From: Metabacillus arenae
GTDB taxonomy: Bacteria; Bacillota; Bacilli; Bacillales; Bacillaceae
Reading direction: 5' to 3'
Length of the DNA: 64,000 nt
Assembly (NCBI RefSeq): GCF_014773385.1
Contig: NZ_JACXAI010000012.1
Coordinates: 44,123 to 108,122 of the forward strand
Below the pieces are notes generated by a model. The model saw only the letters and a list, made by a program, of their open reading frames with translations. It was not told the origin of the DNA and did no database searches. Below are positions 38,856 through 48,176 of the stretch, one piece after another. How positions within the stretch are numbered: position 1 is the first letter of the stretch; the number at the start of each line of letters is the position of its first letter. Position numbers and translations under genes: made by a program.

Positions 38856-40310
38856 TTGAAAAAGCTTTATATCTATCATGTAAATGATTTACATAGTCAT
38901 TTTGAAAACTGGCCTAAAATAGTTCATTATTTAAATGAGAGAAAGAGACACCATGATGAAAACGGAGAAGACTATCTTCTGCTTGATATTGGAGATCACG
39001 TCGATCGATTTCATCCTATTACAGAAGCTACGGAAGGAAAAGCAAATGTTGAATTGTTAAATCAATTACAATTTGATGCAGTTACGATAGGAAATAATGA
39101 AGGAATTACTCTATCCTACGAGACATTAAACAGCCTTTACAAAGAGGCCGATTTCACCGTCGTCCTTTCCAATCTATTTGATGAGCTTAAGCAAAGGCCA
39201 GAATGGATGAAGCCGTATCACATTATCGAGTTGAAAACTGGATATAAAATTGGATTAATAGGAGTCACTGTTTTTTATGAGAAATTTTATAAGCAGCTTG
39301 GATGGCAAATCAAAGATCCGTTTCAAGCCGTTCAGGAATCCCTATTTGCGATAAAGGACCAGGTTGATCTTGTTGTATTAATGTCCCACTTAGGTATAAG
39401 TGATGATGAAATAATGGCTAATGAATTTCCGGATATCGACCTTATTTTAGGGGCCCATACTCACCATCTACTTTGTGATGGGAAATTCATTAATGGTGTA
39501 CTTTTAGGCGGGGCTGAAAAATACGGGCATTACGTAGGGTGCATAGAGATAACTTATGAAAAAGAAAATTTCCATTTGCTGAAAAAAAAAGCACGGGTAG
39601 AAGAGATGATTAACTTATCGCAAACATGTAAGACAACGGAAGCTTGGCTGCAAAAGAAAGAGAAAGAAAGCCGATGCATTCTTTCAAAGGAAATCGTCCA
39701 TTTACATGAAGCCATTCCCTTAGAGTGGTTTGAAAGCTCAGACTTTACTAGCATATTAGTCTCCTCAATAAAGGAATGGTGCCAAGGGGAGGTTGCTATG
39801 GTGAACGCTGGAATGCTGCTTGCGCCTCTTCCGGCAGGACCTGTGACAAAAGGGGATTTGCATCGAATTTGTCCCCACCCAATAAACCCGTGCAAAGTCT
39901 TTCTAAAAGGAGATGAGCTTAAGGAGGTCATTTTGCAAGCGAGCACAGAAAAAATGGAACATCTGCGTCTTAAAGGACTTGGATTTCGGGGGAAGGTCAT
40001 GGGACAGATGGTATATGATGGAATTGATGTTGTTAAGGAAAAGCTGGATGATGGGGAAATGCATGTCACCTCAATTTTAGTAAATGGTCAACCGCTTGAT
40101 CCTGATAAGCTATATGGAGTGGCAACTGTGGATATGTTCACACTTGGTCCGCTTTACCCCGTTATTAGTCATGCAGATAAAAAGACCTATTTTATGCCTG
40201 AATTTCTAAGGGATTTATTAGAATGGAAGCTTAAATCCATTCAACAATTCAAAATTGATTTGGATTCAAAATCAACTTTGAGCTCTGCCGGAAAACCCAA
40301 AACGATATAA
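38856..40310 (+). CDS. yunD: Metallophosphoesterase / 5'-nucleotidase family protein YunD
   Basis: The 484-residue protein has the two-domain layout of 5'-nucleotidases: a calcineurin-like metal site (HVNDLHSHFENW, LDIGDHVDRF, IGNNEG, VLMSHLG, GAHTHH) in residues 1-210 and a C-terminal substrate domain from about 290. No signal peptide is present, so it is probably cytosolic. The start is TTG 38856 after GAGAGGAGG. Nucleotides are the likely substrate by family; the precise one is unknown. Confidence 0.85.
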   Translation: MKKLYIYHVNDLHSHFENWPKIVHYLNERKRHHDENGEDYLLLDIGDHVDRFHPITEATEGKANVELLNQLQFDAVTIGNNEGITLSYETLNSLYKEADFTVVLSNLFDELKQRPEWMKPYHIIELKTGYKIGLIGVTVFYEKFYKQLGWQIKDPFQAVQESLFAIKDQVDLVVLMSHLGISDDEIMANEFPDIDLILGAHTHHLLCDGKFINGVLLGGAEKYGHYVGCIEITYEKENFHLLKKKARVEEMINLSQTCKTTEAWLQKKEKESRCILSKEIVHLHEAIPLEWFESSDFTSILVSSIKEWCQGEVAMVNAGMLLAPLPAGPVTKGDLHRICPHPINPCKVFLKGDELKEVILQASTEKMEHLRLKGLGFRGKVMGQMVYDGIDVVKEKLDDGEMHVTSILVNGQPLDPDKLYGVATVDMFTLGPLYPVISHADKKTYFMPEFLRDLLEWKLKSIQQFKIDLDSKSTLSSAGKPKTI

Positions 40311-40443
40311 TAACTGTACTTTTCTTGTTTGGCATCGTATCTTTTTCCTATTCCCGAAAAATTGTACAAATCCTATGCGTTAACCTATACAAACATACCC
40401 CCTTCCTTCATACAGTAGATTAGGAAGGGAGTGTGAAACGCAA

Positions 40444-40746
40444 ATGGTCACAATGACTCCAGTTGTTATCGGGGATCATCAATTTACAGCCATAACAGTC
40501 AAACTGCCTAAAACAAACTTTATGGCAGTGACAAATGACAGGGGATATATTATGTGCGGGGCATTAGATGTTGCTTTATTAAATGAAAAATTAAAAGATA
40601 GAGGGATCATTGCAGGACGTGCCGTTGGGGTGCGCACAATTGAACAACTTATCGAAGCTCCCCTAGAGTCCATAACAATAGAGGCTGAAAACATCGGAAT
40701 TCATGTTGGGATGTCTGGGAAAGAAGCGCTTTTAAAAATGGTATAG
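40444..40746 (+). CDS. yunC: YunC family protein (DUF1805)
   Basis: The 100-residue protein belongs to DUF1805: MTPVVIGDHQFTAITVKLPK, GYIMCGALDVALLNEKL and AGRAVGVRTIEQLI. The role is unknown. GGAAGGGAG precedes the ATG. It lies 133 bp after yunD and is followed by a terminator. Confidence 0.85.
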   Translation: MVTMTPVVIGDHQFTAITVKLPKTNFMAVTNDRGYIMCGALDVALLNEKLKDRGIIAGRAVGVRTIEQLIEAPLESITIEAENIGIHVGMSGKEALLKMV

Positions 40747-40758
40747 ATAATTTTAATT

Positions 40759-40788
40759 AAAGCGACCAGTTAGACTGGTTGCTTTTTG
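40759..40788 (+). terminator. Terminator of yunC
   Basis: AAAGCGACCAGT and ACTGGTTGCTTT around TAG are followed by TTTTG. Confidence 0.88.
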
Positions 40789-40827
40789 TTCAAAGATAAG
40801 AAAGTATAAGTTTTTGTACCAAGTTTT

Positions 40828-40954
40828 CGTGTCTAGCTCCAGCGCCTAGCCCGCCTGAGGTCATAAGCCACAAATGAATTGAAGGTAAAGAACACCTTCA
40901 TTTCATTTGCGTCTTATGCTTGTCGGGGCTGAACAAGGCGCTTGCGCTTTTCTT
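40828..40954 (+). repeat. Dispersed structured repeat, family 1, longest-stem form
   Basis: It begins CGTGTCTAGCTCCAGCGCCT and ends GGGGCTGAACAAGGCGCTTGCGCTTTTCTT. AGCGCCTAGCCC pairs with GGGGCTGAACAAGGCGCT, and CATAAGCCAC with GTCTTATG, giving a long rod. It lies between yunC and yunB; the rest of the gap 40955-41210 has no feature I can name. Confidence 0.8.
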
Positions 40955-41210
40955 AGGAAATTGAACTGTAGATTTGAAGAAAATCAGAGTTGAAGACTTC
41001 AATTGTGGTTTTAGCTGGATAGGAGCTGCCCATTTATAAATGTGACATTTCATCGGTTGTTCAGCCTGCCAAACCTGAAACACATCCACTTGGATAATTT
41101 CCTTCCGATTATCATACCACTGAGATTTGGCTGCTTATCTGTCGCTTTACAAAAACATGCCTATATCCCTTCTTGCCTGCATAAACATAGCTTGTAAAGG
41201 GGGGATTGAC

Positions 41211-41966
41211 TTGGCAAAATTTCACGGCCTCTTGCCGCGGAGAGGGCCTTTACCTTTTCGTTATCTCCTATTATTAAGCTTTGTGTTTTTCATTTTATTA
41301 ACTACACTTGGCTTATGGTTGATTAACCGGGGATTAGAGCCGACTCTCGTAAGTGTCGCAGAAACAGAAACAAAGCGAATAGCTACTTTGGTCATAAATA
41401 ATGCTGTTAATAAGCAAGTCGAAGAGGGAAAAAATACAGGTAAAATCATTTCAGTAGAAAAAGACAAAGATGGGAAAATAACCTCTGTGAATCTTGATAC
41501 ACATCTCATAAATAGTATGCAAGCTAAAATAACGAATCGGGTCCAGCAAGAATTACAGGAAGCTGAAAAGGGAAATGTAGAGCTTTTGGAGCTGCCGGAT
41601 GAGGAGTTTGAAGCATCGGGTCCTGATGAAGACGGGATCATTTATTATATTCCTTTAGGCCAGGCAACCAATAATGCTCTACTAGGAAACTTGGGACCTA
41701 GAATCCCCGTACGATTTTATGTGGTAGGAAACGTAATTTCTGATGTGACAAATACTATTGAGGAATATGGTATTAATAATGCGGCAATAAGGGTGTCGAT
41801 TCATATCAAAGTGAATGTCCAAGTTGTAGTCCCATTTGAAACTCAAATGGCTACTGTTGAGAACACGATTCCTGTTGTTAATAGAATAATTCCAGGAGAC
41901 GTGCCGAATTTCTTTAATGGAGGCGGAGACAGCTCCCCGTCTATTGAAATACCTTCAGGCGACTAG
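41211..41966 (+). CDS. yunB: Sporulation protein YunB
   Basis: The 251-residue protein has one N-terminal membrane anchor (RYLLLLSFVFFILLTTLGLWL) and an outward domain with SLIANNAV-like IATLVINNAVNKQV. YunB is a mother-cell sporulation protein in B. subtilis. The start is TTG 41211 after AAAGGGGGGATTGAC; a longer frame from 41127 lacks a site. The lysine riboswitch promoter begins one base after its stop codon. Confidence 0.85.
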   Translation: MAKFHGLLPRRGPLPFRYLLLLSFVFFILLTTLGLWLINRGLEPTLVSVAETETKRIATLVINNAVNKQVEEGKNTGKIISVEKDKDGKITSVNLDTHLINSMQAKITNRVQQELQEAEKGNVELLELPDEEFEASGPDEDGIIYYIPLGQATNNALLGNLGPRIPVRFYVVGNVISDVTNTIEEYGINNAAIRVSIHIKVNVQVVVPFETQMATVENTIPVVNRIIPGDVPNFFNGGGDSSPSIEIPSGD

Positions 41967-41995
41967 TTGCTAGAATCATAATTTACTGATATAAT
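41967..41995 (+). promoter_or_regulatory. Sigma-A promoter of the lysine riboswitch transcript
   Basis: TTGCTA, 17 bases and TATAAT start directly after the yunB stop. Confidence 0.7.
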
Positions 41996-42028
41996 TCATA
42001 CAGTAAAAATGAATACTTCACCTTATCT

Positions 42029-42232
42029 CACGGATGAGGTAGAGGTGCGTCAAAGATGAGTACACAATGTGAGGATGACAACTGTGATCATTGTTGAAAG
42101 GCTTTTTCGCCGAAGCATGGATAAGCGTCAAGCTTATGTATTGCTGGGGTTGCCTTGAATAAGGGTAACACTGTCATTATGGAAACGAATTAGGTTTCTA
42201 TAATGGAGGGCTACTGATCGTGATGGAGGATA
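42029..42232 (+). promoter_or_regulatory. Lysine riboswitch (L-box)
   Basis: The conserved L-box elements appear in order: GATGAGGTAGAGGTGCG, AGATGAGTA, TTTTTCGCCGAAGC, GCTGGGGTTG, ACTGTCATTATGG and GGAGGGCTACTGATCG. The first and last pair as P1. A terminator follows at 42257-42295. Lysine binding should end transcription before the NhaC-type transporter gene. Confidence 0.93.
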
Positions 42233-42256
42233 ACATATTATTTTGCTAAAATGTGC

Positions 42257-42295
42257 AGAGTAATGATAGTTATTTTCTATCGTTACTCTTTTTTA
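42257..42295 (+). terminator. Riboswitch-controlled terminator
   Basis: AGAGTAATGATAG pairs with CTATCGTTACTCT with one G-T pair, followed by TTTTTT. Confidence 0.9.
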
Positions 42296-42374
42296 TTTGT
42301 CTTCAATTATTCCTCTTGCAATGATCCTACAAAACGAGTAGTGCCCTCCCTATCAAAATTTTAGGAGGTTTTAT

Positions 42375-43931
42375 ATGTCAGGCACTATTTTTTCTATCAT
42401 CCCGCCTATCATCGCGATTTTGATGGTTCTGCTGACGAGAAGGGTGTTACTCTCTCTTGGAGTTGGTATTTTATCTGCTGCCCTAATTCTAGCTAACTTT
42501 TCCCTCATTGATACAATTAAGGTTATTATAGAAGCAATTAAAACCATTTTTGTTGCTGATGGCGGATTGAATACATGGAATATTTTTATCCTGCTTTTTT
42601 TAATCTTATTAGGTATAATAACGGCTCTCATTTCGATTTCAGGAGGGAGCAGGGCATTTGGAGAATGGGCTCAAAAGAGAGTGAAATCTCGTGCTGGAGC
42701 TCAGTTTACTGCCGCATTTTTGGGTATTTTAATCTTTATTGATGATTATTTTAATGCCTTGGCAGTTGGACAGATAAGCAGGCCGATTACAGATAGACAA
42801 GGAGTTTCACGAGCAAAGCTTGCTTATATTATTGATTCCACATCTGCACCTGTGTGTGTGGTATCGCCGATATCCAGCTGGGGAGCTTATATCATTGCGA
42901 TGATCGGTTCAATTTTAGCGGCACACGGGGTAACAGAATATACACCATTGTCTGCTTTTATGATGATGATTCCTATGAATTTTTATGTGGTAGCAGCTCT
43001 TTTAATGGTATTGGTAGTCGCTTATTTTGAGATCAATATCGGCAGCATGAAAGTGCATGAGACAAGAGCGAAAGAAGAAGGTGTTGTTTTCGATCCAAAC
43101 AAGCAGCCGCTTGGTGATTTAAAGGAGGAGCTCCCAGTAAGTGAAAAAGGATCGATTGGAAATTTAGTATGGCCAATCATTACGTTAGTCATTGGAACTG
43201 TAACTTCTATGCTTTGGACTGGATATCAAGGCTTGCAAGGCGAAGAGGGAGTGGAAGCAACTCTTATTACCATGTTTGAATATACAGATGTGGCCAAATC
43301 ACTAGTCTATGGTGCATTGATCGGACTTGTTGTCACTCTCATCCTGTATTTTATGAAAGGAATAAACAGTTCTTATCTTCCAAAAGGCTTTCTTCACGGA
43401 GCAAAATCGATGCTGCCCGCTATCTATATCTTAATATTTGCCTGGGTAATTGTTGATTTAATAGGGCAAGTCGGAACTGGTGAATATTTAGCTGGACTAG
43501 TAAAGCAATCTAATATGGATACTGCCTATCTGCCCGTCATATTATTTTTGCTGGGAGGCATTATGGCATTTGCTACAGGAACATCATGGGGAACATTTGG
43601 AATTATGCTTCCGATCGCAGGAGAAATAACGGCTGCAACAGACATCTCAATGATCCTGCCTGCAATGGCTGCTGTTTTGGCTGGAGCCGTTTTAGGGGAT
43701 CATTGTTCACCAATCTCTGATACAACCATCCTTTCCTCTACAGGTGCAGGAAGTCATCATATTGACCATGTTGTGACTCAATTGCCATATGCCATCTTAA
43801 GCGGGGCAATAGCGGCTATCGGCTATTTAATCCTGGGCTTTACAGGAAGTATCATATTAGGTCTATTTGTGACTCTAGGCTTACTTGCCGTCTTTGTCAT
43901 CATTTATAAAAAAAGAACAGCATCATCATAA
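42375..43931 (+). CDS. lysW: NhaC-family transporter under a lysine riboswitch, LysW-type
   Basis: The 518-residue membrane protein has about twelve hydrophobic segments and the NhaC motifs FIDDYFNALAVGQISRPITDR, STSAPVCVVSPISSWGAY and GDHCSPISDTTILSSTGAG. The superfamily contains sodium/proton antiporters, but the lysine riboswitch upstream points to the lysine-transporting branch known as LysW from comparative genomics. AGGAGG precedes the ATG. The lysine role is inferred from regulation, not from residues. Confidence 0.85.
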   Translation: MSGTIFSIIPPIIAILMVLLTRRVLLSLGVGILSAALILANFSLIDTIKVIIEAIKTIFVADGGLNTWNIFILLFLILLGIITALISISGGSRAFGEWAQKRVKSRAGAQFTAAFLGILIFIDDYFNALAVGQISRPITDRQGVSRAKLAYIIDSTSAPVCVVSPISSWGAYIIAMIGSILAAHGVTEYTPLSAFMMMIPMNFYVVAALLMVLVVAYFEINIGSMKVHETRAKEEGVVFDPNKQPLGDLKEELPVSEKGSIGNLVWPIITLVIGTVTSMLWTGYQGLQGEEGVEATLITMFEYTDVAKSLVYGALIGLVVTLILYFMKGINSSYLPKGFLHGAKSMLPAIYILIFAWVIVDLIGQVGTGEYLAGLVKQSNMDTAYLPVILFLLGGIMAFATGTSWGTFGIMLPIAGEITAATDISMILPAMAAVLAGAVLGDHCSPISDTTILSSTGAGSHHIDHVVTQLPYAILSGAIAAIGYLILGFTGSIILGLFVTLGLLAVFVIIYKKRTASS

Positions 43932-43941
43932 ATAAGGAAAG

Positions 43942-43970
43942 CAGAAGTCTTATCAAGGCTTCTGTTTTTT
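43942..43970 (+). terminator. Terminator of the NhaC-type transporter gene
   Basis: CAGAAGTCTT pairs with AAGGCTTCTG around ATC, followed by six T. Confidence 0.85.
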
Positions 43971-44062
43971 AAAATTGAGTTAGCAAAATCTGATCTTAAC
44001 ATGGACATGAATCTCTAGGTAAAAATTATCATTTTAAAATAGTATTTTCGAAAATTTTTATT

Positions 44063-44091
44063 TTGACATAGGCATAATGTCCATATATACT
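44063..44091 (+). promoter_or_regulatory. Sigma-A promoter of the sodium symporter gene
   Basis: A perfect TTGACA, a 17-base spacer and TATACT lie 93 bp before the start codon. Confidence 0.8.
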
Positions 44092-44184
44092 ATGTATAGT
44101 TATAGAGAATAATCTGAATATTGGTTAATTTCCAACTGTTCTTAAGGTGTAAGACAAAGTTGGATTAACAAGGAGGTCAAACTT

Positions 44185-45693
44185 ATGGAAAATCGTCCGC
44201 AATGGGGGACACGGGCCGGCTTTATATTAGCAGCAGTTGGTTCTGCCGTGGGTTTGGGAAACATTTGGCGTTTTCCTGCCGTAGCTTATGAGAATGGAGG
44301 AGGAGCATTCTTTTTACCGTATTTGTTTGCCCTATTAACAGCAGGTATACCTTTGCTTATTTTAGAGTTTACTTTGGGTCACAAGTATCGAGGTTCTGCT
44401 CCTATGACCTATGCAAGGGTAAATAAAAAATTTGAATGGCTTGGCTGGTGGCAGGTTGGAATTGCATTTGTTATATCTACTTATTATGCCGTCATCTTAG
44501 CTTGGGCTGCTTCTTATTCTGTCTTCTCATTTAACTTGACTTGGGGAGATGACCCAGCGGCATTCTTATTTGAAAAACATCTTCAATTAGCTGCACCAGG
44601 GGAGTTTGGCGGTATAGTGCCAAGCGTGTTAATTCCTTTAGTTATTATATGGGTGGTAACCTTAGGGATTTTATTTGCAGGTGTTAAAAAAGGAATTGAA
44701 AAGGCAAATAAAATTTTCATACCGACTTTAGTCGTTATGTTTCTTATCATATGTATCCGTGCTGTCACATTAGATGGGGCAACAGAGGGCTTACAGTCTT
44801 TCTTCAGTCCTGATTGGAGCAGAATCATGGATGCAAGTGTTTGGGTAGCAGCTTACGGACAAATTTTCTTTAGCTTATCGATTGCTTTTGCTATTATGGT
44901 TACTTATTCAAGTTATCTTCCTAAAAAATCAGATATTACAAACAATGCCTTTATTACTGGATTTGCAAATTCCGGTTTTGAATTATTAGCGGGTATTGGC
45001 GTCTTTAGCGCATTAGGATTTATGGCTGCCCAACAAGGTGTCCCGGTTCAGGATGTTGTAGAAGCAGGGGTCGGGTTAGCATTCGTCGTATTTCCGCAAA
45101 TTATTAATGAGTTTCCTGCTTTCAATGGGTTATTTGGCTTCCTTTTCTTTGCCTCAATCGTATTGGCAGGATTAACATCTTTAATTTCGATCGTAGAAAC
45201 GTTTGTCGCAGGCCTGCAGGATAAATTCGGAATATCCAGAACAAAATCTGTTTTAATTGGCGGAGGAATCTCAGCCCTGCTCTCACTTATTTATGCAACA
45301 AGAGGCGGCTTAAATTTCTTAGACAGCGTTGACTACTTTATCAATACATTTGGAATTACACTTGCAGGTTTAGTTCAGGTTATCCTAGTTGCCTGGGTGG
45401 CAAAAGAATTAAAAAATCTTCAATCACATGCAAATGGAATTTCAGATATTCAACTAGGTACGTGGTGGAGAATTTGTCTTACGGTTATTACACCAATTGT
45501 ATTAGGATGGATGATGATTGATAACTTCAGAATTAATTTAACAACTCCTTATGGAGGTTATCCAATTGCATTCTTGATTCAATGGGGTTGGTTAGTAGCA
45601 CTTGCAGTCATCATCATTGGCATAGCTTTTTCAGCCATTAAGTGGAAAAAAGAACATCCAGCCTCAGTTTCTAATGACAAGGGGGTTTCCTAA
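44185..45693 (+). CDS. Sodium-dependent transporter, neurotransmitter:sodium symporter family
   Basis: The 502-residue membrane protein has about twelve helices and the NSS start motif WGTRAGFILAAVGSAVGLGNIWRFP, with the sodium and substrate sites in helix 1, and NGGGAFFLPY. Bacterial members import amino acids with sodium. The small protein directly downstream is of the MetS type, which accompanies methionine/alanine importers such as MetP of Corynebacterium, so an amino-acid substrate is likely. AAGGAGG precedes the ATG. Confidence 0.9.
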   Translation: MENRPQWGTRAGFILAAVGSAVGLGNIWRFPAVAYENGGGAFFLPYLFALLTAGIPLLILEFTLGHKYRGSAPMTYARVNKKFEWLGWWQVGIAFVISTYYAVILAWAASYSVFSFNLTWGDDPAAFLFEKHLQLAAPGEFGGIVPSVLIPLVIIWVVTLGILFAGVKKGIEKANKIFIPTLVVMFLIICIRAVTLDGATEGLQSFFSPDWSRIMDASVWVAAYGQIFFSLSIAFAIMVTYSSYLPKKSDITNNAFITGFANSGFELLAGIGVFSALGFMAAQQGVPVQDVVEAGVGLAFVVFPQIINEFPAFNGLFGFLFFASIVLAGLTSLISIVETFVAGLQDKFGISRTKSVLIGGGISALLSLIYATRGGLNFLDSVDYFINTFGITLAGLVQVILVAWVAKELKNLQSHANGISDIQLGTWWRICLTVITPIVLGWMMIDNFRINLTTPYGGYPIAFLIQWGWLVALAVIIIGIAFSAIKWKKEHPASVSNDKGVS

Positions 45694-45695
45694 TA

Positions 45696-45806
45696 ATGAG
45701 CGGCGGAGCTATTACAATGATGGTCATAGGTATGGTTATTATTTGGGGAGGATTAATAGCCAGCATTACAAATGCAGTTGTTAAAGCTAAACAGAGTAAA
45801 TCCTAA
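45696..45806 (+). CDS. MetS-type small subunit of the NSS transporter
   Basis: The 36-residue protein is MSGGAITMMVIGMVIIWGGL followed by IASITNAVVKAKQSKS: one transmembrane helix and a lysine-rich tail. It matches the small-subunit family (MetS) encoded next to NSS importers and required for uptake in Corynebacterium. AAGGGGG precedes the ATG, two bases after the transporter stop, so the two are translationally coupled. Confidence 0.85.
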   Translation: MSGGAITMMVIGMVIIWGGLIASITNAVVKAKQSKS

Positions 45807-45818
45807 ATCAAGTAAAAA

Positions 45819-45852
45819 AGCTGGCGGCTTGCTGCCAGCTTAAATTTTTTAA
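45819..45852 (+). terminator. Terminator of the NSS transporter operon
   Basis: AAGCTGGC and GCCAGCTT enclose GGCTTGC, followed by AAATTTTTT. Confidence 0.8.
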
Positions 45853-46330
45853 AGTATCAAAATTTTTAAGTTCAAAAAGAGATAACGTGTTAAAGTATAA
45901 TTGTCGGTGTTTAGTTTAAATAATCAGCTAAAAAAGCTCATTTCACAGACTATGCTGCTAAAAGAAACACGGCAAGCCTCTATGGTTGTTAGTCTGTTTC
46001 TTTATGCGGTTCATTCTGACATCTTAACTCTACTCTTGTGATCGAATTTGCAAGATGTAGATCAGTTAGATGTTCTTATTTTGCTGCAAGCTCATAAGTA
46101 TAGGTTTATTTTTTCAAAGTAGTTTCAATAAACAATTTAAGGGATATTACAATTCTCCTTATAAGTTTTATGTTATTATAACCCACTTGATTTATAGGAA
46201 TAGTGGTTATATGATAATATTAATCATTTTTTCACTGATAAATGAATGGGAAAAATTAGTGAAAACAGTCATTATTTATAAAATGATGGATGTACGATAA
46301 AGTTTATATTATTTTGTGAGGTGGATATTG
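45853..46330. other. Intergenic stretch upstream of cysJ
   Basis: About 480 A/T-rich bases without a supported gene. A 76-codon frame at 46070-46300 is Phe/Ile-rich and lacks a ribosome binding site. The cysJI promoter and any sulfur-control site should lie in the right half, but I cannot place them with confidence. Confidence 0.45.
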
Positions 46331-48151
46331 TTGCAACTTCAGGTAATGAACAGTCCCTTTAATCAGGAGCAGGCAGAGCTCCTAAATCGTCTTCTGCCGA
46401 CCTTGACAGAATCACAAAAAATCTGGTTGAGCGGTTATCTATCCGCGGCCCAGTCTGCATCCTTTCAGGGAACCCAAGAAACCCCTGCGGGAGAACCTTC
46501 TGCCGAAAGCACCGGGCAGACTATTTCAAAAGAAGTAACTATTCTTTACGGATCCCAAACGGGCAATGCCCAAGGGCTTGCAGAAAATACAGGCAAGAAG
46601 CTTGAGGAGAATGGTTTTCAAGTAACCGTTTCTTCTATGAGTGATTTTAAGCCGAACAATTTGAAGAAAGTCCAAAATCTTCTTATTGTCGTGAGTACAC
46701 ATGGAGAAGGTGATCCTCCGGATAACGCACTTTCTTTCCATGAGTTTCTTCATGGCAGACGGGCTCCAAAGCTTGACGAACTTCGCTTTTCTGTTTTGTC
46801 GCTTGGAGACAGCTCGTATGAATTTTTCTGTCAAACTGGAAAAGAATTCGATCAGCGCCTTGAAGAGCTTGGCGGCAAACGCCTTTCTCCGCGTGTTGAT
46901 TGCGACCTTGACTATGATGAGCCAGCAGCAGAATGGCTTGAAGGAGTCTTTGCCGGCTTAAGTGAAGCGCAGGGAGTAAGTAGTGCTCCTCCCCAGGCAG
47001 CAGCACCACAAGGAAGTGTAGCTGAGTATTCTAGAACAAATCCGTTTAAAGCGGAGGTGTTAGAAAATTTAAATTTGAACGGCCGCGGCTCAAATAAAGA
47101 AACGCGCCACGTTGAGCTATCTCTTGAAGGATCAGGTCTAACATTTGCACCAGGTGACAGTATTGGTGTCTATCCGGAAAACGATCCAGCTCTTGTAGAT
47201 ATGCTTCTTGAGGAAATGAAATGGGATCCTGAAGAAATCGTGACGGTTAACAAACAGGGGGACGTTCGTCCGCTTAGAGAGGCACTGATCTCTCACTTTG
47301 AAATTACAGTTTTAACAAAACCACTTCTTGAACAGGCTGCCAAGCTTTCAGGGAATGAGGATTTACGGGAGCTTTTATCGACGGGCAATGAAGAAAAATT
47401 AAAAGGGTATCTTGATGGGCGCGATTTGCTTGATTTGGTCCGCGATTTTGGTCCTTGGGGTGTATCTGCACAAGAGCTTATCACCATTCTTCGGAAAATG
47501 CCGGCCCGACTTTATTCAATTGCGAGCAGCTTATCCGCGAATCCAGATGAAGTGCATTTGACTATCGGTTCCGTTCGGTATGAGACACACGGACGAGAAA
47601 GAAAAGGTGTTTGCTCTATTTTATGCGCAGAACGTCTGCAGCCAGGGGACACGCTGCCTGTTTACATTCAGCATAACCAAAACTTTAAGCTGCCAAATGA
47701 CCCAGATAGACCAATTATCATGGTTGGACCGGGAACAGGTATTGCGCCGTTCCGATCTTTTATGCAGGAGCGTGAAGAAACTGGTGCAGAAGGAAAATCA
47801 TGGTTGTTCTTCGGTGACCAGCATTTCGTGACCGATTTCCTTTATCAGACCGAATGGCAAAATTGGCTGAAAGACGGTGTGCTGACTAAAATGGATGTAG
47901 CGTTTTCTCGTGACACGGATGAAAAAGTCTATGTGCAAAACCGTATGCTTGAACATAGCAAAGAATTGTTCGAATGGCTTCAAGAAGGAGCAGCCGTTTA
48001 CATTTGTGGAGATGAGAAGAAAATGGCCCATGACGTTCATCAAACATTACTTAAGATTATCGAAAAAGAAGGCGGCATGAGCAGTGAACAAGCGGAAGAC
48101 TATCTAGCAGACATGCAGCAACAAAAACGTTACCAACGTGATGTATACTAA
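46331..48151 (+). CDS. cysJ: Sulfite reductase flavoprotein alpha-component CysJ
   Basis: The 606-residue diflavin reductase passes electrons from NADPH to CysI. Residues about 65-205 form the FMN flavodoxin domain (LYGSQTGNAQG, STHGEGDPPDN, LGDSSYEFFCQTG); the FAD domain has RLYSIASS and GVCSILCAE, and the NADPH domain GPGTGIAPFRSF and the C-terminal RYQRDVY. The start is TTG 46331 six bases after GAGGTGG, giving MQLQVMNSPF. It is followed by cysI after 25 bp. Base composition is richer in G+C than the neighbours. Confidence 0.96.
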   Translation: MQLQVMNSPFNQEQAELLNRLLPTLTESQKIWLSGYLSAAQSASFQGTQETPAGEPSAESTGQTISKEVTILYGSQTGNAQGLAENTGKKLEENGFQVTVSSMSDFKPNNLKKVQNLLIVVSTHGEGDPPDNALSFHEFLHGRRAPKLDELRFSVLSLGDSSYEFFCQTGKEFDQRLEELGGKRLSPRVDCDLDYDEPAAEWLEGVFAGLSEAQGVSSAPPQAAAPQGSVAEYSRTNPFKAEVLENLNLNGRGSNKETRHVELSLEGSGLTFAPGDSIGVYPENDPALVDMLLEEMKWDPEEIVTVNKQGDVRPLREALISHFEITVLTKPLLEQAAKLSGNEDLRELLSTGNEEKLKGYLDGRDLLDLVRDFGPWGVSAQELITILRKMPARLYSIASSLSANPDEVHLTIGSVRYETHGRERKGVCSILCAERLQPGDTLPVYIQHNQNFKLPNDPDRPIIMVGPGTGIAPFRSFMQEREETGAEGKSWLFFGDQHFVTDFLYQTEWQNWLKDGVLTKMDVAFSRDTDEKVYVQNRMLEHSKELFEWLQEGAAVYICGDEKKMAHDVHQTLLKIIEKEGGMSSEQAEDYLADMQQQKRYQRDVY

Positions 48152-48176
48152 TTTTGATTGAAAGGAGTTTTTCAAC

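Noticed and set aside
41127..41210. N-terminal extension of YunB
   Set aside because: No ribosome binding site upstream; TTG 41211 has a strong one and gives the expected length.
46070..46300. 76-codon frame upstream of cysJ
   Set aside because: A/T-rich DNA giving a Phe/Ile-rich product; no ribosome binding site.
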